64,000 bases of DNA from NCBI GenBank assembly GCA_963699535.1, contig CAVOUJ010000014.1:62001-126000 (forward strand), given 5' to 3'. Below the pieces are notes generated by a model. The model had not been told where the DNA came from, searched no databases, and saw nothing but the letters and a program-made list of their open reading frames with translations. Shown one piece after another: positions 50,211 to 61,174 of the stretch. The position numbers were made by a program, and so were the translations under genes. Every line of letters begins with the position of its first letter. Within the stretch, counting starts at the first letter, position 1. The stretch comes from VBDM01 sp963699535 (lineage in GTDB: Bacteria; Pseudomonadota; Gammaproteobacteria; Burkholderiales; SG8-39).

Positions 50211-52334
50211 ATGGAGAGCGCGACCCGCGTCTTCAAAAGCGTATGCCGCTCCTGCCACGGTGGCTGCGGCGCGCTGCTGCACGTGCGTGAAGGCAGGCTG
50301 GTCAAGATCGAAGGTGACCGGGCCTCGCCGCTCAATCACGGGCGCCTTTGCCCGATCGGCTCGGTGACGGTCGATCTCGTCAATCACCCCGACCGGCTGA
50401 AGTTCCCGCAGCGGCGCGTCGGGGCGCGCGGCTCGGGAAAATGGGAGCGCATCTCCTGGGATGCGGCGCTCGACGAGATCTCCTCGCGGCTGCTCGACAT
50501 CCGCGAACGCTTCGGCCCCGAGGCGATCGCGCTCGGCACGGGCACCGGGCGGCATCATATCCGCTGGGTGTCGCGCTTCGGCCACGCGCTGGGCACGCCC
50601 AACTGGTGCGAGCCCGGCTTCGCGCAGTGCTTTCATCCGCGCGTCAACACCTGCCTTCTCACCTACGGCGACTTCCCGGTGTGCGACTTCACCGGCGACA
50701 CGAAACCCGAATGCATCCTGTACTGGGGCCACAACCCGCTCAACTCGGGGCCGGACGGCGAAACGCGCTTCAACGCGCGCGATTCGCTCGAAGGCAACCC
50801 GAAAGTCATCGTCGTCGATCCGCGCGAAACGGAGCTGGCGAAGCGCGCCGATATTTGGCTGCGCGTGCGCCCGGGCGTGGACGACGCGCTCGCGCTCGCG
50901 ATGCTCAACGTGATCGTCTCGGAAAACCTGCACGATCGGGCGTTCGTCGCGCGCTGGACGCACGGCTTCGATGCGCTCGTCGCACACCTGCGCTCCTACA
51001 CGCCGGAATGGGCGGCGCCGATCACCTGGGTGCCGGCGGAGAAAATCCGCGCTGCGGCGCGGCTCTACGCCGCGACCCGGCCGTCGATGCTCGAGTGGGG
51101 CTGCGCGATAGAACATACCCCGAAGTGCATCCAGACGGTGCGCGCGATCTCGATGCTGCCTGCGCTCACCGGCAACGTCGACGTGCCGGGCGGCTGGGTG
51201 TTTGGCATGAAGGGCCTGGGGCGCTTCCCGAGCCTGATCGAGCACCTGTCTCCGGAAGCAAGCGCCAAACGTCTGGGCGCGGACAAGTTCAAGCTTCTCG
51301 GCGGCGAGGGCGCCGATCTTCCGGCCGCGCACATCCCGACCCTGTTGCAGGCGATGCGCGAGGGCAAGCCGTATCCGGTGAAAGCCTTCCTCGTGTTCGG
51401 CAACAACACGCTCACCACCTACGCCAACACGAAGCTCGTATACGAATCGCTCATGAAGCTCGACTTCATGGTGTGCGCCGACCTGTTCATGACGCCGACC
51501 GCCGAGCTCGCCGATATCGTTCTCCCCGCGGCGGCCTGGCCCGAGCTCGACCAGCTCGCCGGGCTGCCGACGGTCGCCGCGAACGTCGTGCTCGCGCAGC
51601 AGAAGGTCGTGCAGGTGGGCGAATGCATGCCGGACGAGGAGATCTTCGTCGCGCTCGCGCGCCGCATGAAGCTCGGGCTGTGCGAAGAACCAGTGAAGGA
51701 GGTCCTCAACCAGCAGCTCAAGGCGGGCGGCGTGGGCATGAGCTTCGAGGAGCTGACGCAGTGCGGCTTCCATCAAGTGCCTTTCAAGTACCGCAAGTAC
51801 GAAGAGCGCGGCTTCAAGACGCCGACCGGCAAGATCGAGCTGTACTCGACCCGCTTCGAGGCAATGGGCTACGCGCCGCTGCCGCATTACGAAGAGCCCC
51901 CCGAGAGCCCGATCTCCGCGCCCGAGGTGGCGCGCGAGTTCCCGCTGGTGCTCACCACCGGCGCGCGCATTCCGTACTTTTTTAACTCCGAGCACCGCCA
52001 GCTGGCGAACCTGCGCAAGGCCCACCGCGAGCCGCGCGCCGAGATTCACCCCGAAACCGCCGCACGCTACGGCATCGCACAGAACGACTGGATGTGGATC
52101 GAGACACGCCGCGGGCGCATCCGCCAGAAGGCGAAGTATGCCCCGGGCAGCGACCCTCGCGTCATTCATGCCGAGCACGGCTGGTGGTTTCCGGAGGAGG
52201 GGGCGCCCGAGTACGGCGTGTGGCGCTCGAACGCCAACGTGCTCACCGACAACGGCCCGCCCTACGATCCGCAGATGGGGACGTATCAGCTGCGGGGGCT
52301 GCTGTGCCGCGTCGAGCCCTTTGCCAAGACGTGA
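50211..52334 (+). CDS. Molybdopterin oxidoreductase with N-terminal 4Fe-4S site
   Basis: A 707-residue DMSO reductase-family enzyme. The Fe-S site is C12-x2-C15-x3-C19-x27-C47. Bis-MGD domains follow (ERISWDAALDEIS, YWGHNPLNSGPDGETRF, VIVVDPRETELAKRADIWL) and a C-terminal molydopterin-binding barrel (LVLTTGARIPYFFNSEHRQL, NDWMWIETRRGRI). It starts 7 bases after the second cupin gene in the same operon. It is unlike the transhydroxylase-like enzyme in having its own cluster and no SCP2 domain. Substrate unknown; a second redox step on the same aromatic compound is possible. Confidence 0.9.
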   Translation: MESATRVFKSVCRSCHGGCGALLHVREGRLVKIEGDRASPLNHGRLCPIGSVTVDLVNHPDRLKFPQRRVGARGSGKWERISWDAALDEISSRLLDIRERFGPEAIALGTGTGRHHIRWVSRFGHALGTPNWCEPGFAQCFHPRVNTCLLTYGDFPVCDFTGDTKPECILYWGHNPLNSGPDGETRFNARDSLEGNPKVIVVDPRETELAKRADIWLRVRPGVDDALALAMLNVIVSENLHDRAFVARWTHGFDALVAHLRSYTPEWAAPITWVPAEKIRAAARLYAATRPSMLEWGCAIEHTPKCIQTVRAISMLPALTGNVDVPGGWVFGMKGLGRFPSLIEHLSPEASAKRLGADKFKLLGGEGADLPAAHIPTLLQAMREGKPYPVKAFLVFGNNTLTTYANTKLVYESLMKLDFMVCADLFMTPTAELADIVLPAAAWPELDQLAGLPTVAANVVLAQQKVVQVGECMPDEEIFVALARRMKLGLCEEPVKEVLNQQLKAGGVGMSFEELTQCGFHQVPFKYRKYEERGFKTPTGKIELYSTRFEAMGYAPLPHYEEPPESPISAPEVAREFPLVLTTGARIPYFFNSEHRQLANLRKAHREPRAEIHPETAARYGIAQNDWMWIETRRGRIRQKAKYAPGSDPRVIHAEHGWWFPEEGAPEYGVWRSNANVLTDNGPPYDPQMGTYQLRGLLCRVEPFAKT

Positions 52335-52379
52335 CGGTCCGCTTCGAATTCCACGGTACGCCGCAGCGAGCGCGGCACA

Positions 52380-53525
52380 TCAGTGACGCCGGGCGTAGAG
52401 GCCGCGCGAGCGCCACTGAATGAGCAAGGCGAGGCTTGATGCGCTCACCGCAATCGCGCACACCGTGGTCCATCCGAAATTTGCGAGCGCGGTGCTCGCA
52501 AGGAACGCCCCGGCTGCGTTCCCGCCCCACACGTGCGCGCCGAACACCGTGTTGAAGCGGCTGCGCGCCTCCGGCGCGACCGAGGTGATGAGCGTCTGAT
52601 TGGCGACGAGCGCCGCGCGCAACCCGCAGTCGAGCAGCACCGCTCCCGCGATCGCCGCGACTATCCACAGGGCGGCGAAGCCGAATACGAGGTAGGCCGC
52701 CAGCACGAGAGTCACGCCGCCGGTCACGACCGGAAACGGGCCGTATCGATCCAGCCACCTGCCGGCCGGCTGCGCGATCAGGATCCCGGCGGCGCCCGGG
52801 ATTCCCATCAGTCCGGTCTGCGCCGGGCCGAAGCCGTGAAACATGGCGAGCATGGGCGCGGCCGTGGCCCAGAAGCCGCCATAGGAAATGCCGAGGAGAA
52901 ACTGGATCGTGCACGCGCGGCGCAGGGTCGCGTTGTCGCGCAGGTAGCCGAAGAGGGAGCGCAGGAGATGCGCATAGCCCAGCTGGGTCTTCGAGGAAGT
53001 CGAGGGCAGCCACAGGAAGAGCGCGGGCAGAAGGGCGAGCAGCATCGCGGTCGCCCCGACGTAGGTCCAGCGCCAGCCGAGCGTGGAAGCGACCAGGCCG
53101 CCAGCCATGCGCCCGAAGAGGATTCCCAGAAAGAGGCACGCCAGGATCGCTCCCATCACCCGGCCGCGCTCCTCCGGCGGCGCGAGCTCCGCCGCGAGCG
53201 GGATCACGATCTGCGCGAAGCCGGCGGCGACGCCGACGAAAAAACTCGCCAGAGCGAGCGCTGGGAGCGAGGGTGCGGCGGCCATGGCGAGCAGGGCCGG
53301 GATCAGCACGGCGAACTCGGCGAGGATCACCTTGCGCTTGTCGAAGCGGTCACCGAGCGGAACCAGAAAGATCGTCCCGGCGAGAAAGCCGCCGAAGGTG
53401 AGCGTCGCCACCCACCCGGCCGCCGCCGCGTCCGCCTCGAACTCGGCGGCAAATGCGCCGAGCATGGGCGTCTGATAGTGGATCGTTCCGGCTCCCGCGA
53501 ACACCGACACGGCGAGCAGCACCAT
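52380..53525 (-). CDS. MFS transporter
   Basis: A 381-residue twelve-helix major facilitator protein. The motif A loop between helices 2 and 3 reads GDRFDKRKVI, with a second conserved loop GRWLDRYGP. The PEERGRVMG loop and the overall layout fit drug or metabolite exporters of the arabinose-efflux type. It converges on the molybdenum-enzyme operon, 45 bases apart. ATG 53525 is used; upstream codons in this frame offer no start. Confidence 0.88.
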   Translation of the reverse strand: MVLLAVSVFAGAGTIHYQTPMLGAFAAEFEADAAAAGWVATLTFGGFLAGTIFLVPLGDRFDKRKVILAEFAVLIPALLAMAAAPSLPALALASFFVGVAAGFAQIVIPLAAELAPPEERGRVMGAILACLFLGILFGRMAGGLVASTLGWRWTYVGATAMLLALLPALFLWLPSTSSKTQLGYAHLLRSLFGYLRDNATLRRACTIQFLLGISYGGFWATAAPMLAMFHGFGPAQTGLMGIPGAAGILIAQPAGRWLDRYGPFPVVTGGVTLVLAAYLVFGFAALWIVAAIAGAVLLDCGLRAALVANQTLITSVAPEARSRFNTVFGAHVWGGNAAGAFLASTALANFGWTTVCAIAVSASSLALLIQWRSRGLYARRH

Positions 53526-53618
53526 GAGCCTGCGGTCGAGCGGACGCGGCCGGCTTTCTTTTCGGAAGTCACGAGCAGTCAGCCGGCCCGAGGCAGGCCG
53601 AACGGAACCGGGACACGG

Positions 53619-56089
53619 TCACCTCTCCAGGAAATACCGCGCCCTGCCGGCACCCTTCGCCTCGTACAGCGCCACGTCCGCGCGATGCATGAGCGTTTTC
53701 GGAGTGTCTCCGTCGCTGTACAGCGCGATGCCGATGCTTGCCGAAGCCTTGAGCGTAGTGCCGTCCACGTCGAGCGGGTCGCGCATCGCAGCAAGCACCT
53801 TCTCGGCGATCGCAGTTGCGTCCTCGGTGCCTCTCAGGCCCTCGGTGACGATCGTGAATTCGTCGCCGCCGAACCGCGCGACGAAATCGCTCTCGCGCAC
53901 CGCGCTCTTCAGGCGCTTCGCGAATGTGACGAGCAGAAGATCGCCTGCCGCGTGGCCGAGCGAGTCGTTGACCCGCTTGAATCTGTCCACGTCCATGAGC
54001 ATGAGCGCGAGCCGTCCCCCGCTGCGGCGCAGGCGCGCAAAAGCATCCTCGACGTGCTGTTCGAAGTTCGCCCGGTTCGGCAGACCGGTGAGCGCATCGT
54101 GCAAGGCAAGCTGAGTGAGCCAGCGCTCGGCCTTCTTGCGCTCGGTGACGTCGCGGAACACCGCGACCAGCCGCAGCGTTTCCCCGCCCCCCATTCGGGT
54201 AACCGTGAACTCGAGCTCGAACCGGGATCCGTCCTTGCGCCGCGCCGGGTAGTTCAGGCCGGCGCGTCCGATGACCTTGCTTTCACCGGTGGCAAGGAAG
54301 CGGCGCGTGGCCACGATGTTCGCCTCCCGCAGGTCCTCGGGGACGAGCATCGACAGGTTCCGTCCCACGACCTCTTCTGCGGAATATCCGAAGAGCCGCT
54401 GTGCCGCTGCGTTCCATGAGAGGATCGTGCCGTCCGCCTCCAGCATCATCATGCCGTCGGCCGCGTTGGCCATCATCGATTCGAGCGCGCGATGCCGATC
54501 CTGGGCCTCGCGCTCCGATTGCGCGAGTCGCCCGGCGAGGGGGCGGACGCGCACCCGGAGCAGCCACGTCCCTGCCGCGATGAGGAGCACCAGGACCGGC
54601 AAGACGATCAAGAGCCGTTCCCGGACCGGCGCATAGATCTCGGCGGTGTCCATTTTCGCGACTATGGCGAGAGCGGACTTGCCGACCGGCGCGTACGCCG
54701 CGATGACGTTCTCGCCGCGGTAGTCCTTGGTCAGTACGACGCCGGATTCGCCCTCGAGTCCCCGGCTCATGGGAAGGGGCGCACCGTCCAGTGCCGTAGC
54801 CGGAACGAAGTAGACTTCGGGAACTTGGCGCTGCGGAAAGCAGCCCAGCCGCTCGCCGACCCGGGTGCACATTCCCAGTTCCCCCGTCTGGCCGAGACGG
54901 TAGGCGTCGTTGAGCAAGTCGTCGAGAGCGTGGACAGGCGTCTGAACGACCGCCGCGCCGACTGTGCCTGCCCCGTCGGAGATCGTGTAGCGCTCGGAGA
55001 TGACGAAGCCGTCTTTCCACGCGAGGGTCGCGCCGGGCGCTCCAGGCAGGGCCACGGCGAGCGCCGGGTCCCGCAGCTCGCGGCCGGCCGCAGCGACCCG
55101 GCGGCCGCGCGCGTCGTAGTAGGACACGGCGAGATAGCCTCCGGCGATCAGGCTCGCCGCGCTTTGCGACAGCTGGGCCGTTGCCTCCGTATCGCCCGGG
55201 CGCTCCTCGAGCCTGCGCAGCGCCCGCGCCGGCGCCGGGCGACCCGCCAGGATGCGGGTGCGCTGAAGTCCGGCTTCGATCGCCTCCTCGGCGAGCAGTA
55301 CGCGGTAGCGCAGGCTCGTCGCGAGACCGTCGCTCAGGGCCTGGGTGACTCTGGCCTGCAGCGCCGCAAACACGCCGACCGCCACGGCAAGCGCCACCAG
55401 CATGAGGATCGCGGCGGAGGCGAGGGTGATGCGGTCCTGCGGAGCGAGTCTCTTCCAGAAATGGACGCGCTGCTCGCGCACGAAGCGCAGCCACAAGGCG
55501 ACGCAAAGGGCGAGAAGCCCCGCGGCCGTGTGCAGCGCGACGAGGCCGAGGGCGTAACGCGCATACACGAGGTTGAGCTCGAAGAGGTAGCCAAGGAGCG
55601 CAAGCGCGCCCACCGCGCCTGTCACGGCTGCGAACGCCAGGGCGAGCGTGTCGTTTCCCCGGCGCGAGGGTCCGGTCGCGAGCAGCATGCAGAGACTCGC
55701 GGCGATGAAGGCGATTCCCGTGAACGCGGACATCCGTCCGGGATGGACGACATCCGGAGAGAGCCAGCGATGCAGCGCCGGTGCGTCGATCCCCAAAGCG
55801 GCGCCGACGGCGTATTGCAGGGTCACAGCCGCCGAAAGGGCAAGCAGCCCGGACGCGAGCGCCTGCCCGCGCGCCGCCATTGCAGGCGGAGCGATGCGAG
55901 CACGCCCATCCCTGAAAGGACGAAGCAGAGCGCGGTGTTCAGTACCATCGGTGTCAAGCCGTGGGACACCTGGACCAACGCCGGAATCCGCAGAGCCCAG
56001 CCGATGGCGACGGCAACGCCGAGAAGCACCAGCGCCGCGCCGATCGCCGCCTCGGCTCGTGTGTTTCCGCCGGGTCCTGGATCGGTCAT
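53619..56089 (-). CDS. Membrane PAS-GGDEF diguanylate cyclase (one frameshift)
   Basis: A protein of about 823 residues that makes cyclic di-GMP. The N-terminus (IGWALRIPALVQVSHGLTP) starts at ATG 56089 and breaks frame near 55875-55885; the rest is continuous. It has multiple N-terminal helices, a periplasmic sensor region (about 240-480), a further TM (LLIVLPVLVLLIAAGTWLL), a PAS domain (MMMLEADGTILSWNAAAQRL) and a GGDEF domain with the intact signature RFGGDEF. There is no EAL domain. The HD-GYP gene lies just upstream on the same strand. Confidence 0.85.
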
Positions 56090-56225
56090 TTCTTTCGGGC
56101 CGTAAGACGAAGCGCTCTGGGGATCATGAAAGGTCCCAATGGCTTCGTCAATCGGGCTTATCCTGACTGCCCTCTGGGCAGCGATCTTGTCGCGCGGACG
56201 AGCGCGCGTTCGGCAGTTTGACCGC

Positions 56226-59173
56226 TCAGCCCGCCGCGCGCGCGGGTACGGCGCCGAGATATGGCGCGATATCCACCTCGTCGATCTGGTCCGGGCGCAG
56301 GAAGCGCTCGGCGTAGCGACGGAACACCCCGGAGGTCAGGAAGAGATCGAAGAGTTCCGGGTCGACGTGCCGGTCGCGCTTCATGAAGCTCATGATCTTG
56401 AGCGCCTCGGACAGCTTCTTCGCTTTCTTGTAGGGCCGGTCGGCCGCAGTGAGCGCCTCGAAGATGTCGGCGATCGCCATCATCCGCGCGACCGGGCTCA
56501 TGTCGCCGGCGCTCAGGCGCTTCGGGTAGCCGGTGCCGTCCATCTTCTCGTGATGGCCGCCGGCGATCTCCGGCACGCTCTTCAGGTGCTTCGGGAAGGG
56601 CAGCTGCGAGAGCATGATGATCGTCTGCACGATGTGGTGATTGATGACGTAGCGCTCCTCCTCGGTCAGCGTGCCGCGCGCGATCGCGAGGTTGTGGAGT
56701 TCGCCGCGGTTGTACTGGTGCTCGGGCACCTGCAGCTTGAAGCCCCACGGATTGTCCGCGGGGATCGCGTCGCCGGGCACGCGCGCGATCACGTGCTCGG
56801 GCTTGTCGGCGAGGAGCGGCTCCTCGACCGGCAGGCGCCGGCGCCGGCGTGCCGCCCCTGCGCGCTGCCTCTTCGTGCGAGAGGCCGATGCGGTCGTCGA
56901 GGGTGCGCCGCCAGGTGCGGCGGGCGATCGCGCGCAGCCGCTCGGCCTTGGGCGGATCCACGAACTGGTCGCCGTCGTTGCAGCCGGCGACGAAGGCGAA
57001 CTCCTCGTCGAGCGTCGGCCCGCTCGCGCTCGAGCTCGGCCTCCGCCGCGGTGCGATCGCCGCCCTCGGCAACGCGCTTCCAGCAGGCGATCTCGGCGTC
57101 GCGTTTGAGCACCTCGAAGCGCATGCGCACCTCGTGGATGCGGTTGTAGATCGTCTCCAGCCGGGTCGCCTTGTCCACGACGTATTCGGGTGTGGTCACC
57201 TTGCCGCAGTCGTGCAGCCAGCTCGCGATCTGCACCGCCTCCCAGTCCTCGTCGGACAGGCGAAGTCGCGGTAAGGGCCCGTCCTTCGCGTCGCACGCGG
57301 CGCGCGCGAGCATGAGCGTCAGCTCGGGCACGCGCTCGCAATGCCCGCCGGTATAAGGCGACTTGGCGTCGATCGCGCCGGCGACCAGCCGGATGAACGC
57401 GTCGAGCAGGGCTTTGCGTGCCTCGAGCAGGCGCTGCGTCTCGATCGCCACTGCGGCGGTGCCTGAGAGCGCCTCGACGAAGGCGAGGTGCGCGGCCGAC
57501 GGCCGCCCGGTCCCGGGCTGGAACAGGGCCAGCACGCCCACCGCCTCGCGCGCCCGGTCGAGCAGCGGGATCGCGGTCACCATGACGGCACCGCCGGGCC
57601 ACAATGCATGCGCGAACTCCAGCGGTCCGCTGGCGCCGGCCGTGAGCGTAGCGACGACCGTGCGGCCGGAGCGGAGGGCTTCCGCAACCGGCGAGGAGGC
57701 GTCTGCGCCTTGTGCGGGCGGTCGCGCGTCGAGCGACCGGCCGTCGGCGCCGACGATCGAGGCCGGCTCGAGCGTTCCCGTCCCGCCGACAAGGTAGGCG
57801 ACGCCTCCGGCCACACCCATCGTCGCCGACGTCTCGCTCACCACCCGGTTGAGGAGGCGCACCGAATCGGTCTCCGCGGCGAGTGATGTCGTGATCTGGA
57901 GGAAGCTGCGGATCGTGTCGCGCATCATGCCGATCGCGCCGGAGAGCTTGTCGATCTCGAGCACCGGCGAGCTGCCCGCCGACGGACCGTCGAAGCGGAA
58001 CGCCCGGATGTCCTCGGCCTCGCGGGTGATGCGCTTCAGCGCGGCCGCCACGCGATGCGCGAGCCAGGCGGTGAGCGGGATCGTCAGCACCAGCACGATG
58101 AGCGTTGCGATCAGCCCGCGCATCCGGATCGCCCGCGCGCCGGCGAGCAGCGCGTCGAGCGGCGCGGCGATGCCCAGGAAAAGCGTGCCGCGGACGGTCG
58201 GGATCGGCAGCACGATTGTCTTCCACTGCTCGCCGCCGGCCGTGACCGTGCGGCTCGCCGGGGCGGCACCCGCGACCGCCGGTTCCAGAGCGGCGAGCGC
58301 GGGCTCGCCGAACTCGTCGAGCGTTGCGAGCGACACGCGGTCGCCGTCCCTGCGGACCATCGTTCGCTCGACGTCGGCCCGCGCGAGCAGCCGGCGCTCG
58401 GAGTCGAAGAGCGCAATCTTCATCCCGGGCAGGGTCCGCAGGGCGGCGAGCCGGTGCGACACCTTGTCGAGCGTCACGTCGACGCCCACCACGCTGTCCC
58501 AGCGCGTGCGGATTGCCACGGTCATGCCCGCCGACTCGGTGGTGAAGAACACGTAGGGATCGGTCAGCACCCGGCGGCCGGGCTCGGTCGCGAGGCGGTA
58601 CCACGGGCGCGTGCGGGGATCGAACTCGAACGGGGCCGGCATGCGGCGCTCGAGCTCGCGGAGCGCGGCGTCGAAGAAGAGGTAGCTCGCCCGCCGCGCA
58701 CCGTCGGGGTCGATCTCCACGCTCTGCACCAGGTACGCGCTGCCGGCCGGCGCCCCGAAGAGCACGCGCGCCCGTTCGTCGGGCAGCGGTCGCAGCAGGA
58801 AGAAGCTGCCGTCGTCGTAGCCGATGTAAGACGCCGCGACCGGGGCCTCGCCGCCGAAGCCGAGCCGCATGATGGGAAGCGCCTCGAGCCGTGCGGCGAG
58901 CGAGCTCGCGCGGGCGACCGGCTCGAGCACGAGCAGCTCGGCGTGGTTCGCGACCGGCTGGAGCGATTCGCGCAGGCTAGACAGCGCCTCGCGGCCGACG
59001 TGACCGAACACATCGTCGGTGGCGGCGAGCGCGACATCGCGGCTCTGCACGTAGCCGAGCCAGGCGATCGCCGCGCCGGCGGCGAGGACCAGCGCCGAGA
59101 ACAGCACGCTCAGGTGGATGTAGAGCGGGTAGCGGCGGGTGGGGGCTGGTTTCATGGTAATGAACGAACTCAT
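56226..59173 (-). CDS. Sensor HD-GYP phosphodiesterase (frameshifts)
   Basis: A protein of about 980 residues. TM helix (LSVLFSALVLAAGAAIAWLG), a periplasmic Cache-like domain (DPRTRPWYRLA, RRVLTDPYVFFT), second TM, HAMP, GAF, then an HD-GYP domain: GGHCERVPELTLMLA, LHDCGKV, HHIVQTIIMLSQLPFP and GGHHEKMDGTGYPKRL. Frame breaks lie near 57030 and 56860 within the HD-GYP region. HD-GYP domains hydrolyse cyclic di-GMP. ATG 59173 or ATG 59155 is the start. It pairs with the diguanylate cyclase 136 bases downstream. Confidence 0.85.
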
Positions 59174-59379
59174 CCGTTGGAGGATATGGACGAGGGACCT
59201 GCGCTGCATCCCGCGCTTCAGCGTACGGCGGTGGCGCCAGTATATGCCGGGGAAGCGCACGTACTCGGCGCCGACGGGCGCTGGATAAGGAATACGCAAG
59301 AAATTCTCTTCAGCAGCCGCTCAAGGGATGGGATAATCCGCAGCCAATGAAGGGGAGCAATTCGAGTTTCGGAGGCTTC

Positions 59380-59922
59380 ATGCGTTTGATCGTGTTCGCC
59401 CTGCTCGCGACGGCGAGCTTTTCGGCGTCGTCGGATTCTCTGGACATCAATTTGTCGAATGACACAGTCGAAGCCAGATATGCCTCCACCATAGGGTTTG
59501 GAGAGTGGACTTTCGGCGGCCTGTATAACCGGGACGAAAAGAACAGTTCTGTAAACATCGGGCTACTGGCGACCGGCGAGACGCGGGTCAGAGGCTCCAA
59601 GCTGGAGGGCGGGGTTGGCGGCAAGATCTACGCCGCCAGGGCCGACGATCAGGATCTGGGTGCCCTGGGTCTGGGCGGGCAGATGCGTCTATTCTTCGGC
59701 GACGGCCCGTTCGCTGTTTCAGGCTACCTCTTCTACGCTCCGGCCGTCGTGACTTTCCTGGACGGGAAACGCTTCTGGGAGGCCGGCGTGCGCGCCGAGG
59801 TCGAGTTGATCAAAGGGAGCTTCGTGTATATCGGCCTGCGCCAGGTGCGTGCCGAGTTCGAAAACGACGCCAAGATCAACATCGACAAAGGCGGTTTCGC
59901 GGGGCTGCAGATCAGGTTCTAG
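59380..59922 (+). CDS. YfaZ-family outer membrane protein
   Basis: A 180-residue small beta-barrel protein. The signal peptide RLIVFALLATASFSASS leads to alternating strands (DTVEARYASTIGF, WTFGGLYNRDEKN, SVNIGLLATGETRV) and a terminal aromatic residue (GLQIRF), as in the YfaZ family. GGAGG stands just before ATG 59380. It diverges from the HD-GYP gene across a 206-base gap. Confidence 0.82.
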   Translation: MRLIVFALLATASFSASSDSLDINLSNDTVEARYASTIGFGEWTFGGLYNRDEKNSSVNIGLLATGETRVRGSKLEGGVGGKIYAARADDQDLGALGLGGQMRLFFGDGPFAVSGYLFYAPAVVTFLDGKRFWEAGVRAEVELIKGSFVYIGLRQVRAEFENDAKINIDKGGFAGLQIRF

Positions 59923-59932
59923 CCGCGCATCG

Positions 59933-60523
59933 TCAGCGCGGCGGCGAGAAGGGAAAGCGGCGGCGGCGGTACTGGATCATCAGCCAACCTCCGAGCATGC
60001 CGCCCAGGTGCGCGAAGTGCGCGACGCCGGCCTGGGTACCGGTGACACCGAGCACGAGCTCGACTGCAGCGAAGAGAATCACGAAGAACCGCGCCGGCAT
60101 CGGTATCGGCGGAAAGATCAGCATCACCATGCGCCGCGGGAAATAGATCCCGAACGCGAGCAGCAGCCCATAGACGCCGCCGGAGGCGCCCACCGTCGGA
60201 AAGGCAGGGCCACCCGTCGAGCGATCACGGCGAGCTGGCAGAGCGCGGCCGAGACCACGCAGGCGAAGTAGAAGCGCAGAAAGAACGCGCGAGCCGAACA
60301 GCCGCTCGATCTCCGAGCCGAACATGTAGAGGGCGAGCATGTTGAAAAAGATGTGCGCGAAGCTGCCGTGCAGGAAGCCGTAGGTGACGAGCTGCCAGAA
60401 TTGCGACTCGAATCCGCCGGGCGGCCACAAGGCAAACCAAGTCTCCACCAGCCCTCCGCCCGCGGCCTGCAGCAGGAACACGGCTATGTTGGCCGCGATG
60501 AGCAGTTTGGTGATCGGGGCCAT
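59933..60523 (-). CDS. Rhomboid-family intramembrane serine protease (two compensating frameshifts)
   Basis: A 196-residue rhomboid. The first helix ITKLLIAANIAVFLLQ, the loop HGSFAHIFFNMLALYMFG, the catalytic Ser in GASGGVYG and the catalytic His in HFAHLGGMLGG are visible. Between about 60290 and 60210 the frame shifts out and back: the neighbouring frame supplies the expected helix (FFLRFYFACVVSAALCQLAV). The overall length is therefore unchanged. With the shifts corrected the enzyme looks complete. Confidence 0.82.
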   Translation of the reverse strand: MAPITKLLIAANIAVFLLQAAGGGLVETWFALWPPGGFESQFWQLVTYGFLHGSFAHIFFNMLALYMFGSEIERLFGSRVLSALLLRLRGLGRALPARRDRSTGGPAFPTVGASGGVYGLLLAFGIYFPRRMVMLIFPPIPMPARFFVILFAAVELVLGVTGTQAGVAHFAHLGGMLGGWLMIQYRRRRFPFSPPR

Positions 60524-60579
60524 GGTGTGCTTTCGGAGCGGACTCGCAGAGCGAAGTGTCGCTCGCTCCGGGCCTCCCC

Positions 60580-61149
60580 CTAAGGCGTGTATTTGACGAC
60601 CATGCGCGCGAGGCGCGACTTCTCGCGGCCCCAGTTCACGAAGGTCTGGCAGATCTGCTTCGATCCGTCGCTGTCGGGCCGTTCAAGGTTCTTTTCGATG
60701 AACCTCGCCTGTCCGGCGTCCTGACCGGCCTGAACGCGGGCGTCCGCCCAGGGCGCTTGCGAGTCCTCGAAGCGCGTGTAGAGAAGCACTTCCTTGACGC
60801 TCGCCGAGGCCGGCACCTTCGCGCACACCGCGACGCGCACCGCGCTCTTTTCGGCGCAATCCTGCTTGTCGGCGGAGACGGCCGTGCACGGGCCGACCAT
60901 GACGGTCGCGGCGACGCCTTCCTCGCCCAGGCGGGCGGCATCGGCCCGGCGCACTCCGGACTCGATCTGATCGCGCTCGGTCAACCGCGCCTGCTCGAGC
61001 CGCACTGCGGTTGCGCTGATCTCCGAGAGCTTTGATTGCAGATCGGCCCGGAGCGCGTCGCGGTCCACCTCGCGCAGCGACACGAAGTACTGGGAAAGCG
61101 CGAACCCGCCCACCGCGGCGGCGATCATCATCAGGAAAACGATCGACAC
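60580..61149 (-). CDS. Hypothetical single-pass membrane protein (N-terminus uncertain)
   Basis: At least 189 residues: a helix (IVFLMMIAAAVGGFALSQYF), a coiled-coil stretch (ADLQSKLSEISATAVRLEQA) and a periplasmic domain with three Cys residues. GTG 61149 is the only start in frame. The frame is open upstream to about 61180 with a natural-looking basic lead (STKKTRRGPVS), so the true start codon was probably lost at the junction with the DpgC-like gene. Confidence 0.65.
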   Translation of the reverse strand: MSIVFLMMIAAAVGGFALSQYFVSLREVDRDALRADLQSKLSEISATAVRLEQARLTERDQIESGVRRADAARLGEEGVAATVMVGPCTAVSADKQDCAEKSAVRVAVCAKVPASASVKEVLLYTRFEDSQAPWADARVQAGQDAGQARFIEKNLERPDSDGSKQICQTFVNWGREKSRLARMVVKYTP

Positions 61150-61174
61150 CGGACCGCGCCGGGTCTTCTTCGTG

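Noticed and set aside
50070..52178. Minus-strand frame of 702 codons opposite the second molybdopterin enzyme
   Set aside because: Shadow frame; the plus strand carries the Fe-S and molybdopterin motifs.
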